Positions 37,373 through 48,952 are shown, counted from the first letter of the stretch. The stretch: 64,000 nucleotides of DNA from Pseudomonas sp. GL-B-19 (GCF_019956415.1 NZ_JAHBDK010000018.1:1-64000); one strand, 5' to 3'. Numbers and translations: made by a program. The notes: generated from the letters alone by a model not told the origin.

Positions 37373-38734
37373 TTAGGTCCTCGGGCCCTGGCCGAACGCT
37401 TCGTCGACCCTGGCCAGATCCTGTTCATTCAACGTTCCGGCGTAGTAGTGCAACCGGGTCCAGGCCATCAAGTAGTCGTAGCGTGCCTGCGCCAGATCGC
37501 GGCGGGTGGTAAATAGTTGTTGTACGGCGTTCAGCGCATCCAGGTTGACGCGTTCGCCGCCCAGGATGCTTTGCCTGGTCGACACCACCAGCGCTTCGGC
37601 AGCCGTCAGGGCCTTTTGGTAGGCGCTCAGCTTGCTTACACCGGACAGGCAGGCGCTGAACTGTCGGCGTAGCTCGATCAGGGTTTCGCGAGTCTTGCCA
37701 TCCAGTTCGTACTCGGCCTGTTCCATGCTGCGGCTGGCCTGGCGTGTGGACGCCGACACCCCGCCGCCGGCATACAGCGGCACGTTGACTTCGATGCCAA
37801 TGGTGTTGGTGTCGTAGCGCTGGTTATAGGTGTTGCCGCTTTCCGATTCGTTCTGGCGCACCGAAGCATAGGCACTGACTTTCGGCAGATGCCCGGCGCG
37901 GTTGCGTTCGACTTCGTAACGCGCCACTTCCACCGCCTGGCGCTGGGAGGCCAGGTTCGGGTTGTTGGCCACGGCCATTTCGTGCCAGGTGTCGTAGTTG
38001 GCCGGTTGCAGGCTGAAGGTCTGGAAGTGCGGGGCCAGCGGCGCCAGGTCTGTGATGTCGATCACCGGCACGCCAATCAGCGCGCCAAGTTCGCGCAAGG
38101 ACGCGTCCTGCTCGTTGCGCGCCTCGATCTCTTCAGCGGTGGCCAGTTCGTAACGGGACTCGGCCTCAAGAATATCGGTGCGAGTGCCTTCGCCTTGGTG
38201 AAACATCTGCTCGTTCTGCTGGAACTGCTGTTCGTAGGCTTTCTTCCTGGCCAACGCAATGTCGATCTGATCCTGAGCAAACAACGCCTTGGTGTAGTTC
38301 TCCAACACACGCACCAGCAATTGCTGGCTCTTGCCGCGAAAGGCTTCATCGGCAAACAACGACTGGGCCACGCCTTTGCGATACGCCGCGTAGGCTTCGT
38401 AATCGATCAAAGGCTGTTGCAGGGTCAAGGTCGAACCGTAACTGCTGTAATTGCGGTCATCCGTCTTATTCTGCCTGTACTCATTGAGGTAAGTGGCCTT
38501 GGACGAGTTGCGCCCCTTGTTGTAGTTGTACGCCACCCTTGGCAGCAAGCCAGCACGGCCGATGATGCGGTTTTCAAGACCGGCATCACGCTCCTTGAGC
38601 GCGCCCAGGAACACCGGGTCATTGCGCAACGCTTGCTCGTAAATATCGAACGGCCCCATGGCCATCACGCTGTTGCACGTCAGCAACGTCAGGGTCGCTA
38701 CGAGCCTGGAAAGCTTATTCATACAACCGAACAT
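37373..38734 (-). CDS. aprF: Type I secretion outer membrane protein AprF (TolC family)
   Basis: A 453-residue outer-membrane channel subunit. A signal peptide (LVATLTLLTCNSVMA) precedes PFDIYEQALRNDPVFLGALK, the typical start of TolC-type proteins. The two internal repeats of coiled-coil helices are visible (for example EAESRYELATAEEIEARNEQ). GAGGAATAAGG precedes the ATG, 2 bases after the aprE stop. It forms the outer-membrane part of the exporter with AprD and AprE for AprA, PueA and PueB. Confidence 0.94.
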   Translation of the reverse strand: MFGCMNKLSRLVATLTLLTCNSVMAMGPFDIYEQALRNDPVFLGALKERDAGLENRIIGRAGLLPRVAYNYNKGRNSSKATYLNEYRQNKTDDRNYSSYGSTLTLQQPLIDYEAYAAYRKGVAQSLFADEAFRGKSQQLLVRVLENYTKALFAQDQIDIALARKKAYEQQFQQNEQMFHQGEGTRTDILEAESRYELATAEEIEARNEQDASLRELGALIGVPVIDITDLAPLAPHFQTFSLQPANYDTWHEMAVANNPNLASQRQAVEVARYEVERNRAGHLPKVSAYASVRQNESESGNTYNQRYDTNTIGIEVNVPLYAGGGVSASTRQASRSMEQAEYELDGKTRETLIELRRQFSACLSGVSKLSAYQKALTAAEALVVSTRQSILGGERVNLDALNAVQQLFTTRRDLAQARYDYLMAWTRLHYYAGTLNEQDLARVDEAFGQGPRT

Positions 38735-38736
38735 CC

Positions 38737-40071
38737 TTATTCCTCGGTCAACGCGGAGCCTGCCCGGTCGAGCAGCGGTTTGAACAGATAGTTGAGGAGT
38801 GAACGTTCACCCGTACGCACGAACATTTCCGCCGGCATGCCCGGTTTGATCACCAGGCCATTGAGCTTTTCCATGGCCTGGTCACTGACACTGCTGCGCA
38901 GCACGTAGTACGGCGCGCCGGTTTTTTCGTCGACCATCTGGTCGGCAGAGATCAGGCTGACTTCGCCGGGCACTCGCGGCGTGCGGCTTTGGTTAAACGC
39001 GGTGAACAGGATGTCCACGGGCAAATGGGTGCCGACCTTGTCGACCAGATTGATCGGCAAGTGCCCTTCCACTTCCAGGTGGGTGCCCTGGGGCACAATT
39101 TCCAGCAAGGTGTCGCCCTGGCGCACCACCGCGCCTTCGGTGTGCACCCCCAGGTTGACCGCGATGCCGTCGGCGGTGGCGATGATCTCGCTGTGTTGCA
39201 AATTGAACCCGGCGGAGGTCAGTTGCTCCTTGAGGGTCACGCTCTTGAGTTGCGCGTCGGCCAGTTGGGTGCGGACCTCTTTCTGATACTCCTCGATGTG
39301 CTGTTGCAGCTTGAGTTTCGCTTCGAGGATGCCCTGCTCCACCCGACCACTTTCGCCGGCGTTCTCGGCCAGTTGCTGCTGCACTTGCGACAGTTGACGC
39401 TGGTATTCCATCAGCCGGTTGCGCGGGATGTAGCCGTTATCCGCCAAGGGCTGAAGATTGCTCAGTTGTTGTTGCAGCGAGTTGGCCTGGGCCGTCAGGT
39501 CGGTACGCGCGCGACGCATGCCAGCCAATTGCGCGGCGGCGCCTTCCATGTTGGCGCGCAATCCGCCCTGCTCGCGGAAATAGGCTTCGCGACGGCTGCT
39601 GAACAATTGCCGCTGGCCTTCGAGCACCAACGCCAGTCGCGGGTCAGCGTCCTTGCTCAGTTCGGCCGGGAAATTCACTTGCTTGAGGTTGTCCCGTTCG
39701 CTTTCCCAGCGCGCAACGCTGGCCCAGGCCATGCGGTACTGCGCCTGTAGCGAATCGACGTCAGCCGCGACCTGAGTCTGGTCGAGTTGGAACAGCGGCT
39801 GGCCCAGCTTCACCACTTGACCCTCACGCACCAGAATCCGGCTGACCACACCGGGGCTCATCGATTGCACGGCTTTGCGCTTGCCCGATACCACGACCGT
39901 GCCCTGCACCGGAATGCCTTGATCAAGCGGCGCGAGGCTGGCCCAGGTGAAGAAACTCCCGGCGCCGACAATCGCCAGAATCCAGCCCATGCGGGCGAAG
40001 AAGCGCGCATCGTGCTCGGGGCGTTCGGCGATGCAGTCGTGTTCCATCGTGGCTTCGTTGCGGTGATTCAT
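38737..40071 (-). CDS. aprE: Type I secretion membrane fusion protein AprE (HlyD family)
   Basis: A 444-residue periplasmic adaptor anchored by one N-terminal helix ([20 protein letters not shown], about 29-48). Beta-barrel and lipoyl halves flank a long coiled coil (about 100-290), and the C-terminal barrel contains [20 protein letters not shown], the HlyD/PrtE signature region. AAGGAG lies 10 bases before the ATG, and the gene overlaps aprD by 4 bases. Confidence 0.94.
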   Translation of the reverse strand: MNHRNEATMEHDCIAERPEHDARFFARMGWILAIVGAGSFFTWASLAPLDQGIPVQGTVVVSGKRKAVQSMSPGVVSRILVREGQVVKLGQPLFQLDQTQVAADVDSLQAQYRMAWASVARWESERDNLKQVNFPAELSKDADPRLALVLEGQRQLFSSRREAYFREQGGLRANMEGAAAQLAGMRRARTDLTAQANSLQQQLSNLQPLADNGYIPRNRLMEYQRQLSQVQQQLAENAGESGRVEQGILEAKLKLQQHIEEYQKEVRTQLADAQLKSVTLKEQLTSAGFNLQHSEIIATADGIAVNLGVHTEGAVVRQGDTLLEIVPQGTHLEVEGHLPINLVDKVGTHLPVDILFTAFNQSRTPRVPGEVSLISADQMVDEKTGAPYYVLRSSVSDQAMEKLNGLVIKPGMPAEMFVRTGERSLLNYLFKPLLDRAGSALTEE

Positions 40072-41843
40072 ACGCCCGAACTCCTTGTCGAGGGCTGATA
40101 CTGTCGGCTCATGCTCAGTCCGCCGGGTGCCTGCGGCGCTTTTTCCCGCTGTTGTTCCTGGGCGCCGGACAGTGCTTTCAATACCTCCTGGCTCGGGCCG
40201 AACGCCTGCAAGCGCCCGTCGTTAAGCACCAGCAGTTTGTCGGCCTGAGCCAGCGCCGAAGAACGGTGGGTAACCAGAATCACACTGGTGCCTTGCGCTT
40301 TCATGTGCGCGATGGCGCTGGCCAACGCGGCTTCGCCCACGGTGTCGAGGTTGGAGTTCGGTTCGTCCAGCACCACTAGACGCGGGCTGCCATACAGGGC
40401 GCGAGCCAGAGCCACACGTTGCTTCTGGCCGCCGGACAAACCGCTGCCGTCCTCGCCCAGCACTGTGTCGTAGCCTTGCGGCATGCGCAGGATCAGTTCG
40501 TGGACGCCGGCCTGTTGCGCGGCTTCAACGACTTTTTGTGGATCGGTTTCGCGAAAGCGGGCGATGTTTTCGGCAATGCTGCCGCTGAACAATTCGATGT
40601 CTTGCGGCAGATAGCCAATGTAGGGGCCGAGGTCGTCGCGGTTCCAGCGATGAATGTCCGCGCCGTCGAGTCGAACCGTGCCGCCGAGGGTGGGCCACAC
40701 GCCGACCAGCACCCGGGCCAGTGTCGATTTGCCTGAGCCGGAAGCACCCAGCACGCCCATCACTTCCCCTGCGCCAAGGTTGAAGTTGACCAGGTGCAGC
40801 GTCGCAGCACGCTGACCCGGCGGCGCGGCGCTGACCTGTTCGAAGGTGATTTGCCCTTTCGGCGCCGGCAGCGCCATGGCCTCGTCACTCGGTGGAAAGG
40901 CTTGCAGCAACGCGTCCAGACGACGGTAGGCCAGCTTGGCGCCGCTCCACTGTTTCCATACGGCAATTAACTGATCGATGGGGCTCAGGACGCGGCCCAT
41001 CAAAATCGAACCGGCGATCATCATCCCAGCGGTCATGTCGCCCTTGATCACCAGCAACGCGCCCAGCCCCAGGACCAGGGATTGCAGGCACAAACGCAAG
41101 GTTTTGCTCAGGGAACTGATGACCGCGCCGGTGTCGCTGGCCTGGTTCTGCAAGCCGAGAAAACGTGAATGCACGTCAAACCAGCGCTTGCGTAGCGCAC
41201 CCAGCATACCCATCGCCTGAATGGTTTCGGCGTTATGCAAGTGACTGGTGGCCAATTGGCTGGACTTCTGGGAAAAACCGGCGGCTTCGCCCAAGGGTTT
41301 TTTGGTCATTGCTTCGTTCAGGCACGCGAGGCCAATCAACACCAGCGCGCCCACGGTGGCAAACACCCCGAGCCAGACGTTGAACAGGTAGATCACAAAC
41401 AGGTAGACCGGAAACCACGGAGCATCGAAGAAGGCAAACAGCGCTGGGCCGGTGACGAACTGGCGGATGTGCGTCAGATCCCCCAGCGACTGGCCGGCGT
41501 TGCCCTCACCTTTGAACAGATTGCGCTCGAACGCGGCTTGATAAACCCGCAGGTTGAAGCGTCGTTCCAGTTGGCTACCGATGCGGATGACGATGAAACT
41601 GCGCACCACTTCCAGCAGACCAATGAAGACGAAAAACCCCACTACCATCAGCGACAACATGGCGAGCGTGGTTTCATTTTGCGAAGACAACACGCGGTCG
41701 TAGACCTGCAGCATGTAAATCGACGGGACCAGCATCAGCACGTTAATTAACGCGGTAAAACAGCCAACGCTGATCAGGATGCTCTTATAGTCGCCCAATG
41801 CTTTGAATAACGGTGCACTTAGCGGGCTCTTTGACATCTTCAT
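40068..41843 (-). CDS. aprD: Type I secretion ABC transporter AprD
   Basis: A 591-residue inner-membrane permease-ATPase. Membrane helices run from about 15 to 300, followed by an ATPase domain with Walker [10 protein letters not shown], signature [15 protein letters not shown], Walker [13 protein letters not shown] and the switch His in LVTHRSSAL. It has no N-terminal peptidase domain, as expected for exporters of proteins with uncleaved C-terminal signals. AGGAAG precedes the ATG. A 151-base gap separates it from the inhibitor gene. Confidence 0.95.
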   Translation of the reverse strand: MKMSKSPLSAPLFKALGDYKSILISVGCFTALINVLMLVPSIYMLQVYDRVLSSQNETTLAMLSLMVVGFFVFIGLLEVVRSFIVIRIGSQLERRFNLRVYQAAFERNLFKGEGNAGQSLGDLTHIRQFVTGPALFAFFDAPWFPVYLFVIYLFNVWLGVFATVGALVLIGLACLNEAMTKKPLGEAAGFSQKSSQLATSHLHNAETIQAMGMLGALRKRWFDVHSRFLGLQNQASDTGAVISSLSKTLRLCLQSLVLGLGALLVIKGDMTAGMMIAGSILMGRVLSPIDQLIAVWKQWSGAKLAYRRLDALLQAFPPSDEAMALPAPKGQITFEQVSAAPPGQRAATLHLVNFNLGAGEVMGVLGASGSGKSTLARVLVGVWPTLGGTVRLDGADIHRWNRDDLGPYIGYLPQDIELFSGSIAENIARFRETDPQKVVEAAQQAGVHELILRMPQGYDTVLGEDGSGLSGGQKQRVALARALYGSPRLVVLDEPNSNLDTVGEAALASAIAHMKAQGTSVILVTHRSSALAQADKLLVLNDGRLQAFGPSQEVLKALSGAQEQQREKAPQAPGGLSMSRQYQPSTRSSGV

Positions 41844-41994
41844 GGGTTCTTCCTGAGGTGTTATTCCTCGTCATACTGACGAAGTTTCCATTCACTGTCC
41901 GCGCAGGCGCGAATGTGCATTTGGCGCACTAGCGCTTACAAACTAACTACAACTTAATTGCGCGATGTCTTTATCACGAGTCGCGGCGTTTTAA

Positions 41995-42408
41995 TTAATG
42001 CGCCTGACGCACGAGTGTTATGACCAGCGTGGATTTCAAGTTTGCTCTATAGGAGCCATCACGTTGGCGACTGAGAAACAGAATCTTCGAGCCTTCTTTA
42101 CCGGTGATCGCAATACCATCCGGCTCGGGAAACCAACCGATGGCTTTTTCGCCTGCAAGCCATGCGCTTAAACAATCGGCACCCTCACCCAGCGTTTGCT
42201 TGAGCTGCAATTCGATGACACAGACGTTGGAAGGCTTGTCCTGCAGTGCCTGGGTCTCTGGCGAGTCGTCCCGGGTGCTCAGGGTGGCCTGCCATTTGCC
42301 GGCCAGTTCCGAGGGATCTGCCAATTTCAGGCTGCTCGCCATGGCTGCTTCTCCAAAAAAAATCATGAACATCGCCAAGAGCCATGCGGCACAGGCTTTA
42401 GAGGCCAT
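41995..42408 (-). CDS. inh: Metalloprotease inhibitor (Inh/AprI)
   Basis: A 137-residue periplasmic protein. The signal peptide AWLLAMFMIFFGEAAMA leads to SSLKLADPSELAGKWQATLS, the conserved N-terminal arm that enters the active-site cleft of serralysin-type proteases. Two cysteines in the mature part (CVIELQL and ADCLSAW) form the usual disulfide. It protects the periplasm from AprA, whose gene is 61 bases upstream. Confidence 0.93.
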   Translation of the reverse strand: MASKACAAWLLAMFMIFFGEAAMASSLKLADPSELAGKWQATLSTRDDSPETQALQDKPSNVCVIELQLKQTLGEGADCLSAWLAGEKAIGWFPEPDGIAITGKEGSKILFLSRQRDGSYRANLKSTLVITLVRQAH

Positions 42409-42469
42409 CTTTGTTTTACTCCAGCCACAGAGGGCAGCGCATCGGCGCCACCCTCCTTATCGCCTTACA

Positions 42470-43927
42470 TCAGGCTGCGATGTCCGAGTACGCCGCCTGG
42501 CCGACGGTGCTGACCAGGAAATCAGCCACGCCGTGCCCGGAGAAGTCCACCGACAACAGGCTACTGCCGCCTGAGGTGGTCAACACGGCATCACCTGCCG
42601 CACCAGTGAACGAGCTCACGAAATGCAGGCCTGCGCCTTGGGTGATACCGGTCAGGTCGATCTTGTCCAGGCCGCTGACAAAGTCGAGGATCTGGTCGGC
42701 GACACCTGGCTTGGAGTCGCTGCTGGCAGCGAACACAAACGTGTCCGAACCGGTACCGCCCAACAGCTTGTCCGCACCGCCGGCGCCGTAGAGGATGTCG
42801 TTGCCGGCACCGCCCTTCAGTTCGTTGGCGATACCATTGCCAATCAGCAGGTCGTTGCCCGAACCGCCGGTCGCGTTCTCGATGATTGCACCCTTGGCAA
42901 TGGAAACGTTGCCCACCAGGCCGCCAACGTCGGAGAACGAGGCTTCATTGAGGTTGATTTTCTGGTTTTGGGTGAATCCGGAGAAGTCCAGGGTATCTTT
43001 GCCGCCTGCATCCCATACCGAAAACACGACCTTGTCCGACGACGAAGACGCGCTCAGGAAGTCGCGACCGGCGTTGGAGTTAAAGCCGTACGTGGTGTCA
43101 CCGGTACGGGTGGTGGTGTTGGCTCCATAGAGTTTCTGGATGGCTGCAATGTCGTCCATCAGCGGGCCGGACGAATACGCTTCGACACCGCCCTTGCTGA
43201 AGTTCTGGCTGGTATTGCTTTCACTCCAGTAGCTCATGACGCTGTAACCGCGGGTATCCTGCCCGTAGGTGGCGTCATTGTAAGTCGGGGCACCCTCGCC
43301 AGCGTTGTAGTCGCCAGGGTGGGCCAGGCCCAACGAGTGACCGATTTCGTGGGTCAGTGTTTGACGGCCGTAATTGTTCAGGTCCGGCGTCTTGTTAGGC
43401 GTGTAGCTGCTGTTGGTCAGGTACCAGGAAGTACCGTCATAACCCGCACCGGTGCCCGGCAAATAGGCAAATGCCGCCGCGCCATCCTGGCCACCACTGT
43501 AGTTGCCGAAGGTCATGTGACCGTCACCGCCCGTAGACTTATTGGTGAAGGTAACGTTGGCTACATCGGCCCAGGATTGCATGGCGAGCACCGCTTGGGC
43601 TTTTTGCTGCGTACTGAACTGGCTGAAGCCGGTAATCCCGTGCTTGTTCATGGTGCTCGACGAGGCCGAGGTCAGGAACGTATAGGTCAGTTCGATTTTG
43701 CCGCTGCCGTCCTTGTCCTGGTAGGCAGCACCGTCGCGCAGCAATTGGGTGGCTGCCTGGTCGACGGAATAGGACGGTTTGCCATTGACCGTGAGATTGC
43801 CACCGCGGTCATACTGATGGCTGAAGCTGTCGATCTGGTTATACGCAGAACTCGGTGCAGCCAATGCTTGCAAGGGGGTTATGGCCTGTTCGGCTAGATC
43901 AATAGCATTGTTTTTTACTTTCGACAT
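42470..43927 (-). CDS. aprA: Alkaline zinc metalloprotease AprA/AprX (serralysin)
   Basis: A 485-residue secreted protease. The zinc site [11 protein letters not shown] gives His193, Glu194, His197 and His203, and the Met-turn is VMSYW with Met231. RTX repeats ([31 protein letters not shown]) bind calcium, and a C-terminal DFLV motif near residue 467 belongs to the type I secretion signal. ATG 43927 (MSKVKNN) has AAGGAA about 9 bases upstream. It is the first gene of the exoenzyme locus, with a long AT-rich upstream region for regulation. Confidence 0.95.
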   Translation of the reverse strand: MSKVKNNAIDLAEQAITPLQALAAPSSAYNQIDSFSHQYDRGGNLTVNGKPSYSVDQAATQLLRDGAAYQDKDGSGKIELTYTFLTSASSSTMNKHGITGFSQFSTQQKAQAVLAMQSWADVANVTFTNKSTGGDGHMTFGNYSGGQDGAAAFAYLPGTGAGYDGTSWYLTNSSYTPNKTPDLNNYGRQTLTHEIGHSLGLAHPGDYNAGEGAPTYNDATYGQDTRGYSVMSYWSESNTSQNFSKGGVEAYSSGPLMDDIAAIQKLYGANTTTRTGDTTYGFNSNAGRDFLSASSSSDKVVFSVWDAGGKDTLDFSGFTQNQKINLNEASFSDVGGLVGNVSIAKGAIIENATGGSGNDLLIGNGIANELKGGAGNDILYGAGGADKLLGGTGSDTFVFAASSDSKPGVADQILDFVSGLDKIDLTGITQGAGLHFVSSFTGAAGDAVLTTSGGSSLLSVDFSGHGVADFLVSTVGQAAYSDIAA

Positions 43928-44288
43928 AAACACACTTCCTTGTTTAGCTATGGAACAGTTTTTTGTCAGATAGCGACGATCTCTGGCGAGGTCGTCCTAT
44001 CACTCGCCCAATGAAGGCGAAAGAAAACTGACACAATTCGAAATCAAACGTCTAGTGTTTTTTTGACGTCAAATTGTGCAAATCCAGCAAATGCCCGGAA
44101 ATAATGCTTGTGGGGTCGAAAGATTGTCTTGTGTATGTGCGTTTGCGCAAATCGTCTGACAATTTGCTATTTAAATATTAAATATAGGTAAGTTGTTTTT
44201 TGTCGAACAGGTCTCACATTACGGTAGTGCTTAATATAAGCGCCACTATATTGATATCAACCATATCTTTATTGAATTTTATATTTAA
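43928..44288. promoter_or_regulatory. AT-rich region upstream of aprA
   Basis: This gene-free stretch is markedly AT-rich (for example TTTGCTATTTAAATATTAAA at 44162-44181) compared with the coding DNA around it. It must hold the aprA promoter because aprA is transcribed leftward from here. No confident -35/-10 pair or operator was identified by eye. It ends at the REP pair beside the RAYT gene. Confidence 0.5.
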
Positions 44289-44396
44289 CGACTGCTGCGC
44301 AGCCGAACGCAGGCTTCGCCAGCTGCTACAAGGATCGCGGCGTACGAAAATCCTGTAGCAGCTGCCGAAGGCTGCGTTCGGCTGCGAAGCAGTCGT
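44289..44396. repeat. REP pair in inverted orientation beside the RAYT gene
   Basis: Left arm CGACTGCTGCGCAGCCGAAC...AGCTGCTACA; right arm TGTAGCAGCTGCCGAAGGCT...GAAGCAGTCG. It ends 8 bases from the stop of the RAYT transposase gene. It shares its core with the REPs at 34195 and 37336, making that class the likely substrate of this transposase. Confidence 0.88.
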
Positions 44397-44403
44397 CAAA
44401 CAC

Positions 44404-44862
44404 TTACAACCAACACGCATCCCAAAGTGGATAATCATGAACGCGCGTCACTAAACCTGCCCGGACAGGATTCGCAACGACATACCGAGCAAGATCCTTC
44501 ACATCCTCCTCCCACCGAACCGCACGATCGTGATACCCCTTCTGCCATAGCCGCCCTCGCCGCCCCAATGCCTGGTTGACGGCAAGACTGCTCCGGGATT
44601 TGATTCGACACATCAGCTCCGACAGCGTCTTGTCCCGCAGCTGCACCAGACAATGCAAATGATCCGGCATCACAACCCACGTCAAAAAATCGGCCCATCC
44701 ATCTTCTTGTGCCTGGCGCAGTTGCAGAACAACCAACCTGCCCAATCGCCAATCAACAAAAAACGGCTGTCGTTGGTGAACGACAGCCGTTAGTAGATAG
44801 ATCCGCCCAGGTTCCGAAAAACGACCAATGCGCAGGTGACCCGCTTTTGTATCGACTGGCAT
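44404..44862 (-). CDS. REP-associated tyrosine transposase (RAYT, Y1/TnpA_REP family)
   Basis: A 152-residue member of the IS200/IS605-like Y1 transposase family. The metal-binding HUH motif is MPDHLHCLVQL (about residues 65-75), and the conserved C-terminal segment KGYHDRAVRWEEDVKDLARY holds the candidate nucleophile Tyr. RAYTs nick and mobilise REP sequences as single strands. GGAGG lies 8 bases before the ATG. REP sequence flanks only its 3' side. Confidence 0.92.
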   Translation of the reverse strand: MPVDTKAGHLRIGRFSEPGRIYLLTAVVHQRQPFFVDWRLGRLVVLQLRQAQEDGWADFLTWVVMPDHLHCLVQLRDKTLSELMCRIKSRSSLAVNQALGRRGRLWQKGYHDRAVRWEEDVKDLARYVVANPVRAGLVTRVHDYPLWDACWL

Positions 44863-44953
44863 TCCATTGCCTCCTGATCAATTGAAAGGAAGCCTGGAAT
44901 CTACCGTGTAGCCACCCAAGTCACTGGGGGCAATGACTACAAATTATGAACCC

Positions 44954-46078
<1,125 letters not shown>

Positions 46079-46086
46079 TCAGAAGA

Positions 46087-46428
46087 TCAAAAAATCAAAA
46101 CGTAGGTCTTGCGCACAGTTTCCTGGATATCCCAGATGCCGAGACTGTTAGCCGGCAACATCAATGCATCGCCAGCTTCTATGTAGAGGGGTTCACCGTC
46201 GTCCGGGGTGAAGGTGCAACGGCCCTGGATGAAGTGACAAAACTCCTGGGCCACGATCTGCCGGCGCCAGCGTCCGGGCGTGCATTCCCAGACACCGGTT
46301 TCGACACCATCATCGCGTTCGACGCTGGTGGTCGAGGCCACTGCCACGGGTGTTCCCAGTGGCACCGCGACCGGATTGGATTCATCAAGCTTCAGGGTGG
46401 CGGTGTTCTTGAATTGCGTGATGCTCAT
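46087..46428 (-). CDS. Cupin domain protein (DUF861/EutQ-like)
   Basis: A 113-residue single-domain cupin. WRRQIVAQEFCHFIQGRCTF near 57-76 and GDALMLPANSLGIWDI near 90 form the two cupin motifs, though the usual first-motif His pair is not obvious. AGGT precedes ATG 46428. It lies between the oxidase and binding-protein genes and is a recurrent neighbour of such oxidases; its substrate is unknown. Confidence 0.8.
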   Translation of the reverse strand: MSITQFKNTATLKLDESNPVAVPLGTPVAVASTTSVERDDGVETGVWECTPGRWRRQIVAQEFCHFIQGRCTFTPDDGEPLYIEAGDALMLPANSLGIWDIQETVRKTYVLIF

Positions 46429-46458
46429 GGGCGTACCTGTCAATGGAAAAAGCGTTGT

Positions 46459-47865
46459 TTACTGCATGAAACCTTCCATGAACCCCGCGACCCCGCTGGC
46501 CAGCTTTCGGCGCCAGGGTGCGGTAGCCGGGTTGGCCAGGGTCTGGTCTTCGTGGACGAAGCTGCGGATGATCGCGTTGTAACCGAGCCAGCGGCAGGGT
46601 TCCGGCTCCCAGGCCTTGAGCGTGTCGAGTCCGCCCTGCGGCATGACCCAAGGCTGGCGCACCAACTCGGTATCGCGCTGAAGAATCAGGTCGGCGAGGG
46701 TTCTGCCGCCCAGGTTGCTGGCACCGACGCCCTCCCCGCCATAACCGCCGGACAAGGCGATGCCGCTGGCGTGATCACAGAGCATGTGCGGCTTGAAACG
46801 CCGCGACATGCCAAGATTTCCGCCCCAAGCGTGGGTAATCCGCACATTCTTCAATTGCGGGAAGAGTTCGCCGAACAGATAGCGTCGTAACTCCACTTCG
46901 CTGGTCGTCAGGTCGAAGTCATGGCGTAACTTGCCGGCAAACTGGTAGCCGCCTCGCGCCCCGAACACCAGACGGTTGTCGGCGGTGCGTTGGCCGTAGG
47001 TCACCTGACGGCTGCTCTCGCTGAAGGCCTGGCCGCGACTCAGGCCGATTTCGTCCCACGTCGCAGCGGACAGTGGTTCGGTGGCAACGATCAGGCTTTG
47101 CACCGGCATTTGATAGCGCCCCAACGGCGGCAATGTTGTCGCGTAACCTTCTACCGCCGGGACAATCCAGCGACTGCGAACCGCCGCCTTGGCGGTGCGC
47201 AAGCTCCCCGACTGCCACTGCGTGACGGCGCTGTTTTCATAGATGCTGACCCCCATTTTCTCCACCGCCCGTGCTAAGCCTCGCACCAACTTTGCCGGGT
47301 GGATGGTCGCAACGTGCGGTGCATAGATACCGCCATAAGGCTTCGCAACTCTGATCTGTTGCGCCAGTTGCTCGGGGCTGAGCCAGCGGTAGTCACTTTC
47401 GGTCAGGCCCTGGCGGTAGAGATCATCCAGATAGCGGCGCAGGCTGGCTTCCTGCTCGGGGTAGCGTGCGGCGCAGTAAAGCACCCCGCCTTTGCGGTAA
47501 TCGCAGGCGATGCCTTCACGCTCCAGAATGACTTCTACTTCATCAGGAATGCTGTGCAGCAAGTCGAATGAGGCGCGGCGCTGCTCCGGGGACAACCCGG
47601 CGAGCAAGCGGTCTTCACCCAACAGGTTGCCCATCAACCAGCCGCCATTACGGCCCGAGGCGCCGAAACCAGCGGTTTGCGCTTCGACAATGGCGATGTC
47701 CAGGCCCGGGGCCAGACGCTTGAGGTAATACGCGGTCCAGAGCCCGGTATATCCCGCGCCAATGATTGCCACGTCGACGTCCAGATCGTGTTCCAGCGCC
47801 GGACGGGCCAATAACGGCTCGTCGAGTTGATCCATCCATAAACTGATAGTGCGCCACGCCGACAT
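46459..47865 (-). CDS. FAD-dependent oxidoreductase, probable amine oxidase (PuuB-like)
   Basis: A 468-residue DAO-family flavoenzyme. DVAIIGAGYTGLWTAYYLKR at about 29-48 is the FAD-binding fold, SGRNGGWL follows near 72, and GYGGEGVGASN near 390 closes the FAD site. ATG 47865 is preceded by GGAG. It is a paralogue of the oxidase at 3210-4499 but lacks a neighbouring glutamine-synthetase-like ligase, so the substrate may be a polyamine or another amino compound. The adjacent binding protein and cupin suggest a polyamine route. Confidence 0.82.
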   Translation of the reverse strand: MSAWRTISLWMDQLDEPLLARPALEHDLDVDVAIIGAGYTGLWTAYYLKRLAPGLDIAIVEAQTAGFGASGRNGGWLMGNLLGEDRLLAGLSPEQRRASFDLLHSIPDEVEVILEREGIACDYRKGGVLYCAARYPEQEASLRRYLDDLYRQGLTESDYRWLSPEQLAQQIRVAKPYGGIYAPHVATIHPAKLVRGLARAVEKMGVSIYENSAVTQWQSGSLRTAKAAVRSRWIVPAVEGYATTLPPLGRYQMPVQSLIVATEPLSAATWDEIGLSRGQAFSESSRQVTYGQRTADNRLVFGARGGYQFAGKLRHDFDLTTSEVELRRYLFGELFPQLKNVRITHAWGGNLGMSRRFKPHMLCDHASGIALSGGYGGEGVGASNLGGRTLADLILQRDTELVRQPWVMPQGGLDTLKAWEPEPCRWLGYNAIIRSFVHEDQTLANPATAPWRRKLASGVAGFMEGFMQ

Positions 47866-47915
47866 GCAAGACTCCGCCACTCAAACTTCGATGGCGTCGA
47901 TCCTAGTGCGTGGGC

Positions 47916-48731
47916 TCAGGGGCTGTCTTGCGCGCGTGCACGCAAGGAAATTTGTTTGGTGTACGCCTTGGGCGTCAGACCGGTGTGCTGGCGAAAACAG
48001 GTGTAAAACGCCGACAGCGAATTGAAGCCCGCGGCAAATGCCAGCTCGTCGACGCGTATCGGCGGTGTGGCGGTGTCCAGCGTGCCGAGCAAATGCTGCA
48101 GGCGCGCCTGGTTAACATAGCGATAGAAACTCTGGCCCAGCACTTGATTCAACAGGTAGGAAATCTGGTTGCGACTGTAGCCGCACTCCTTCGCCACCCG
48201 TTGCAGGTCGAGCGCGGGGTCCAGATAAGGTTGCTGGTGCTGGAAATACTGTTGCAAGTCATCGGCCATGAAACTCAACTGGCGCGGGGACAGGCCGAGT
48301 CGACTGACGGCCGGACGCAGCGTTTTGGTTGCCTTGCGAAGCGGCTGCTCGTGGACCAGCGTGGCGTATTCGTTGACCCGCCAGATCAACCCGTCACGGA
48401 CTGTGATCGCCTCGCTGGTATGAAAGGACACCAGCCCCTCACCGCCACGCAACGTCATCCGGTACTGAATAAATGCGGTGTTGCCATCCAGGCGAATTCG
48501 GTCCGAATGTTCCAGCGCTTCGTCCAGGTTGCGAGGCATGCTCACGCGCACGTACTCGCGCAGATCGTCGAGCCCCATCACGCGGTTCTGGAAAAAATCG
48601 TGGTACTGGATGTCTGGGTGATAAAGCGCCATGACGCCGTCCAGGTCACGGTGTTTCCAGCACAAGTGGTAGCGCATGACCGTCTCGCCCGTGGCCCGGG
48701 TTTGCTGCGGCCCATCATCATCGGGGTGCAT
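47916..48731 (-). CDS. AraC-family regulator with N-terminal SnoaL/NTF2-like domain
   Basis: A 271-residue protein. The N-terminal half (about 10-125) has the NTF2/SnoaL pattern (YHLCWKHRDLDGVMALYHPD, IQYHDFF), an unusual ligand-binding partner for AraC. The C-terminal half (about 165-262) has two helix-turn-helix motifs (LQRVAKECGYSRNQISYLLN and VDELAFAAGFNSLSAFYTCF). It probably regulates the leftward amine locus next to it. Confidence 0.87.
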   Translation of the reverse strand: MHPDDDGPQQTRATGETVMRYHLCWKHRDLDGVMALYHPDIQYHDFFQNRVMGLDDLREYVRVSMPRNLDEALEHSDRIRLDGNTAFIQYRMTLRGGEGLVSFHTSEAITVRDGLIWRVNEYATLVHEQPLRKATKTLRPAVSRLGLSPRQLSFMADDLQQYFQHQQPYLDPALDLQRVAKECGYSRNQISYLLNQVLGQSFYRYVNQARLQHLLGTLDTATPPIRVDELAFAAGFNSLSAFYTCFRQHTGLTPKAYTKQISLRARAQDSP

Positions 48732-48952
48732 AAAGGTCTCGATGGGAAAACGCCGAGCTTGCCGAAGTTCTGCACCGGGTTCAATGGCTGAAAAAATGGT
48801 CAGGTGACCTTCATCAAATAAACTCTACGAACCGCCCAACGGCCGAAAAAAAATCACATGGATTTCACATTCGAGTGCTACTTTTAAAAGCAGTCATCGG
48901 TTGAGCCATTGAAGGCTCTTCCCCTCCTAACATGAGCTAAAGGAAGCGCTCG

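Noticed and set aside
42623..43897. 424-codon plus-strand frame opposite aprA
   Set aside because: It is a shadow of the metalloprotease gene, with no ribosome site or domain.
27311..44396. CRISPR-like repeats from recurring REP palindromes
   Set aside because: The copies are widely scattered, in inverted pairs and without regular spacers or cas genes.
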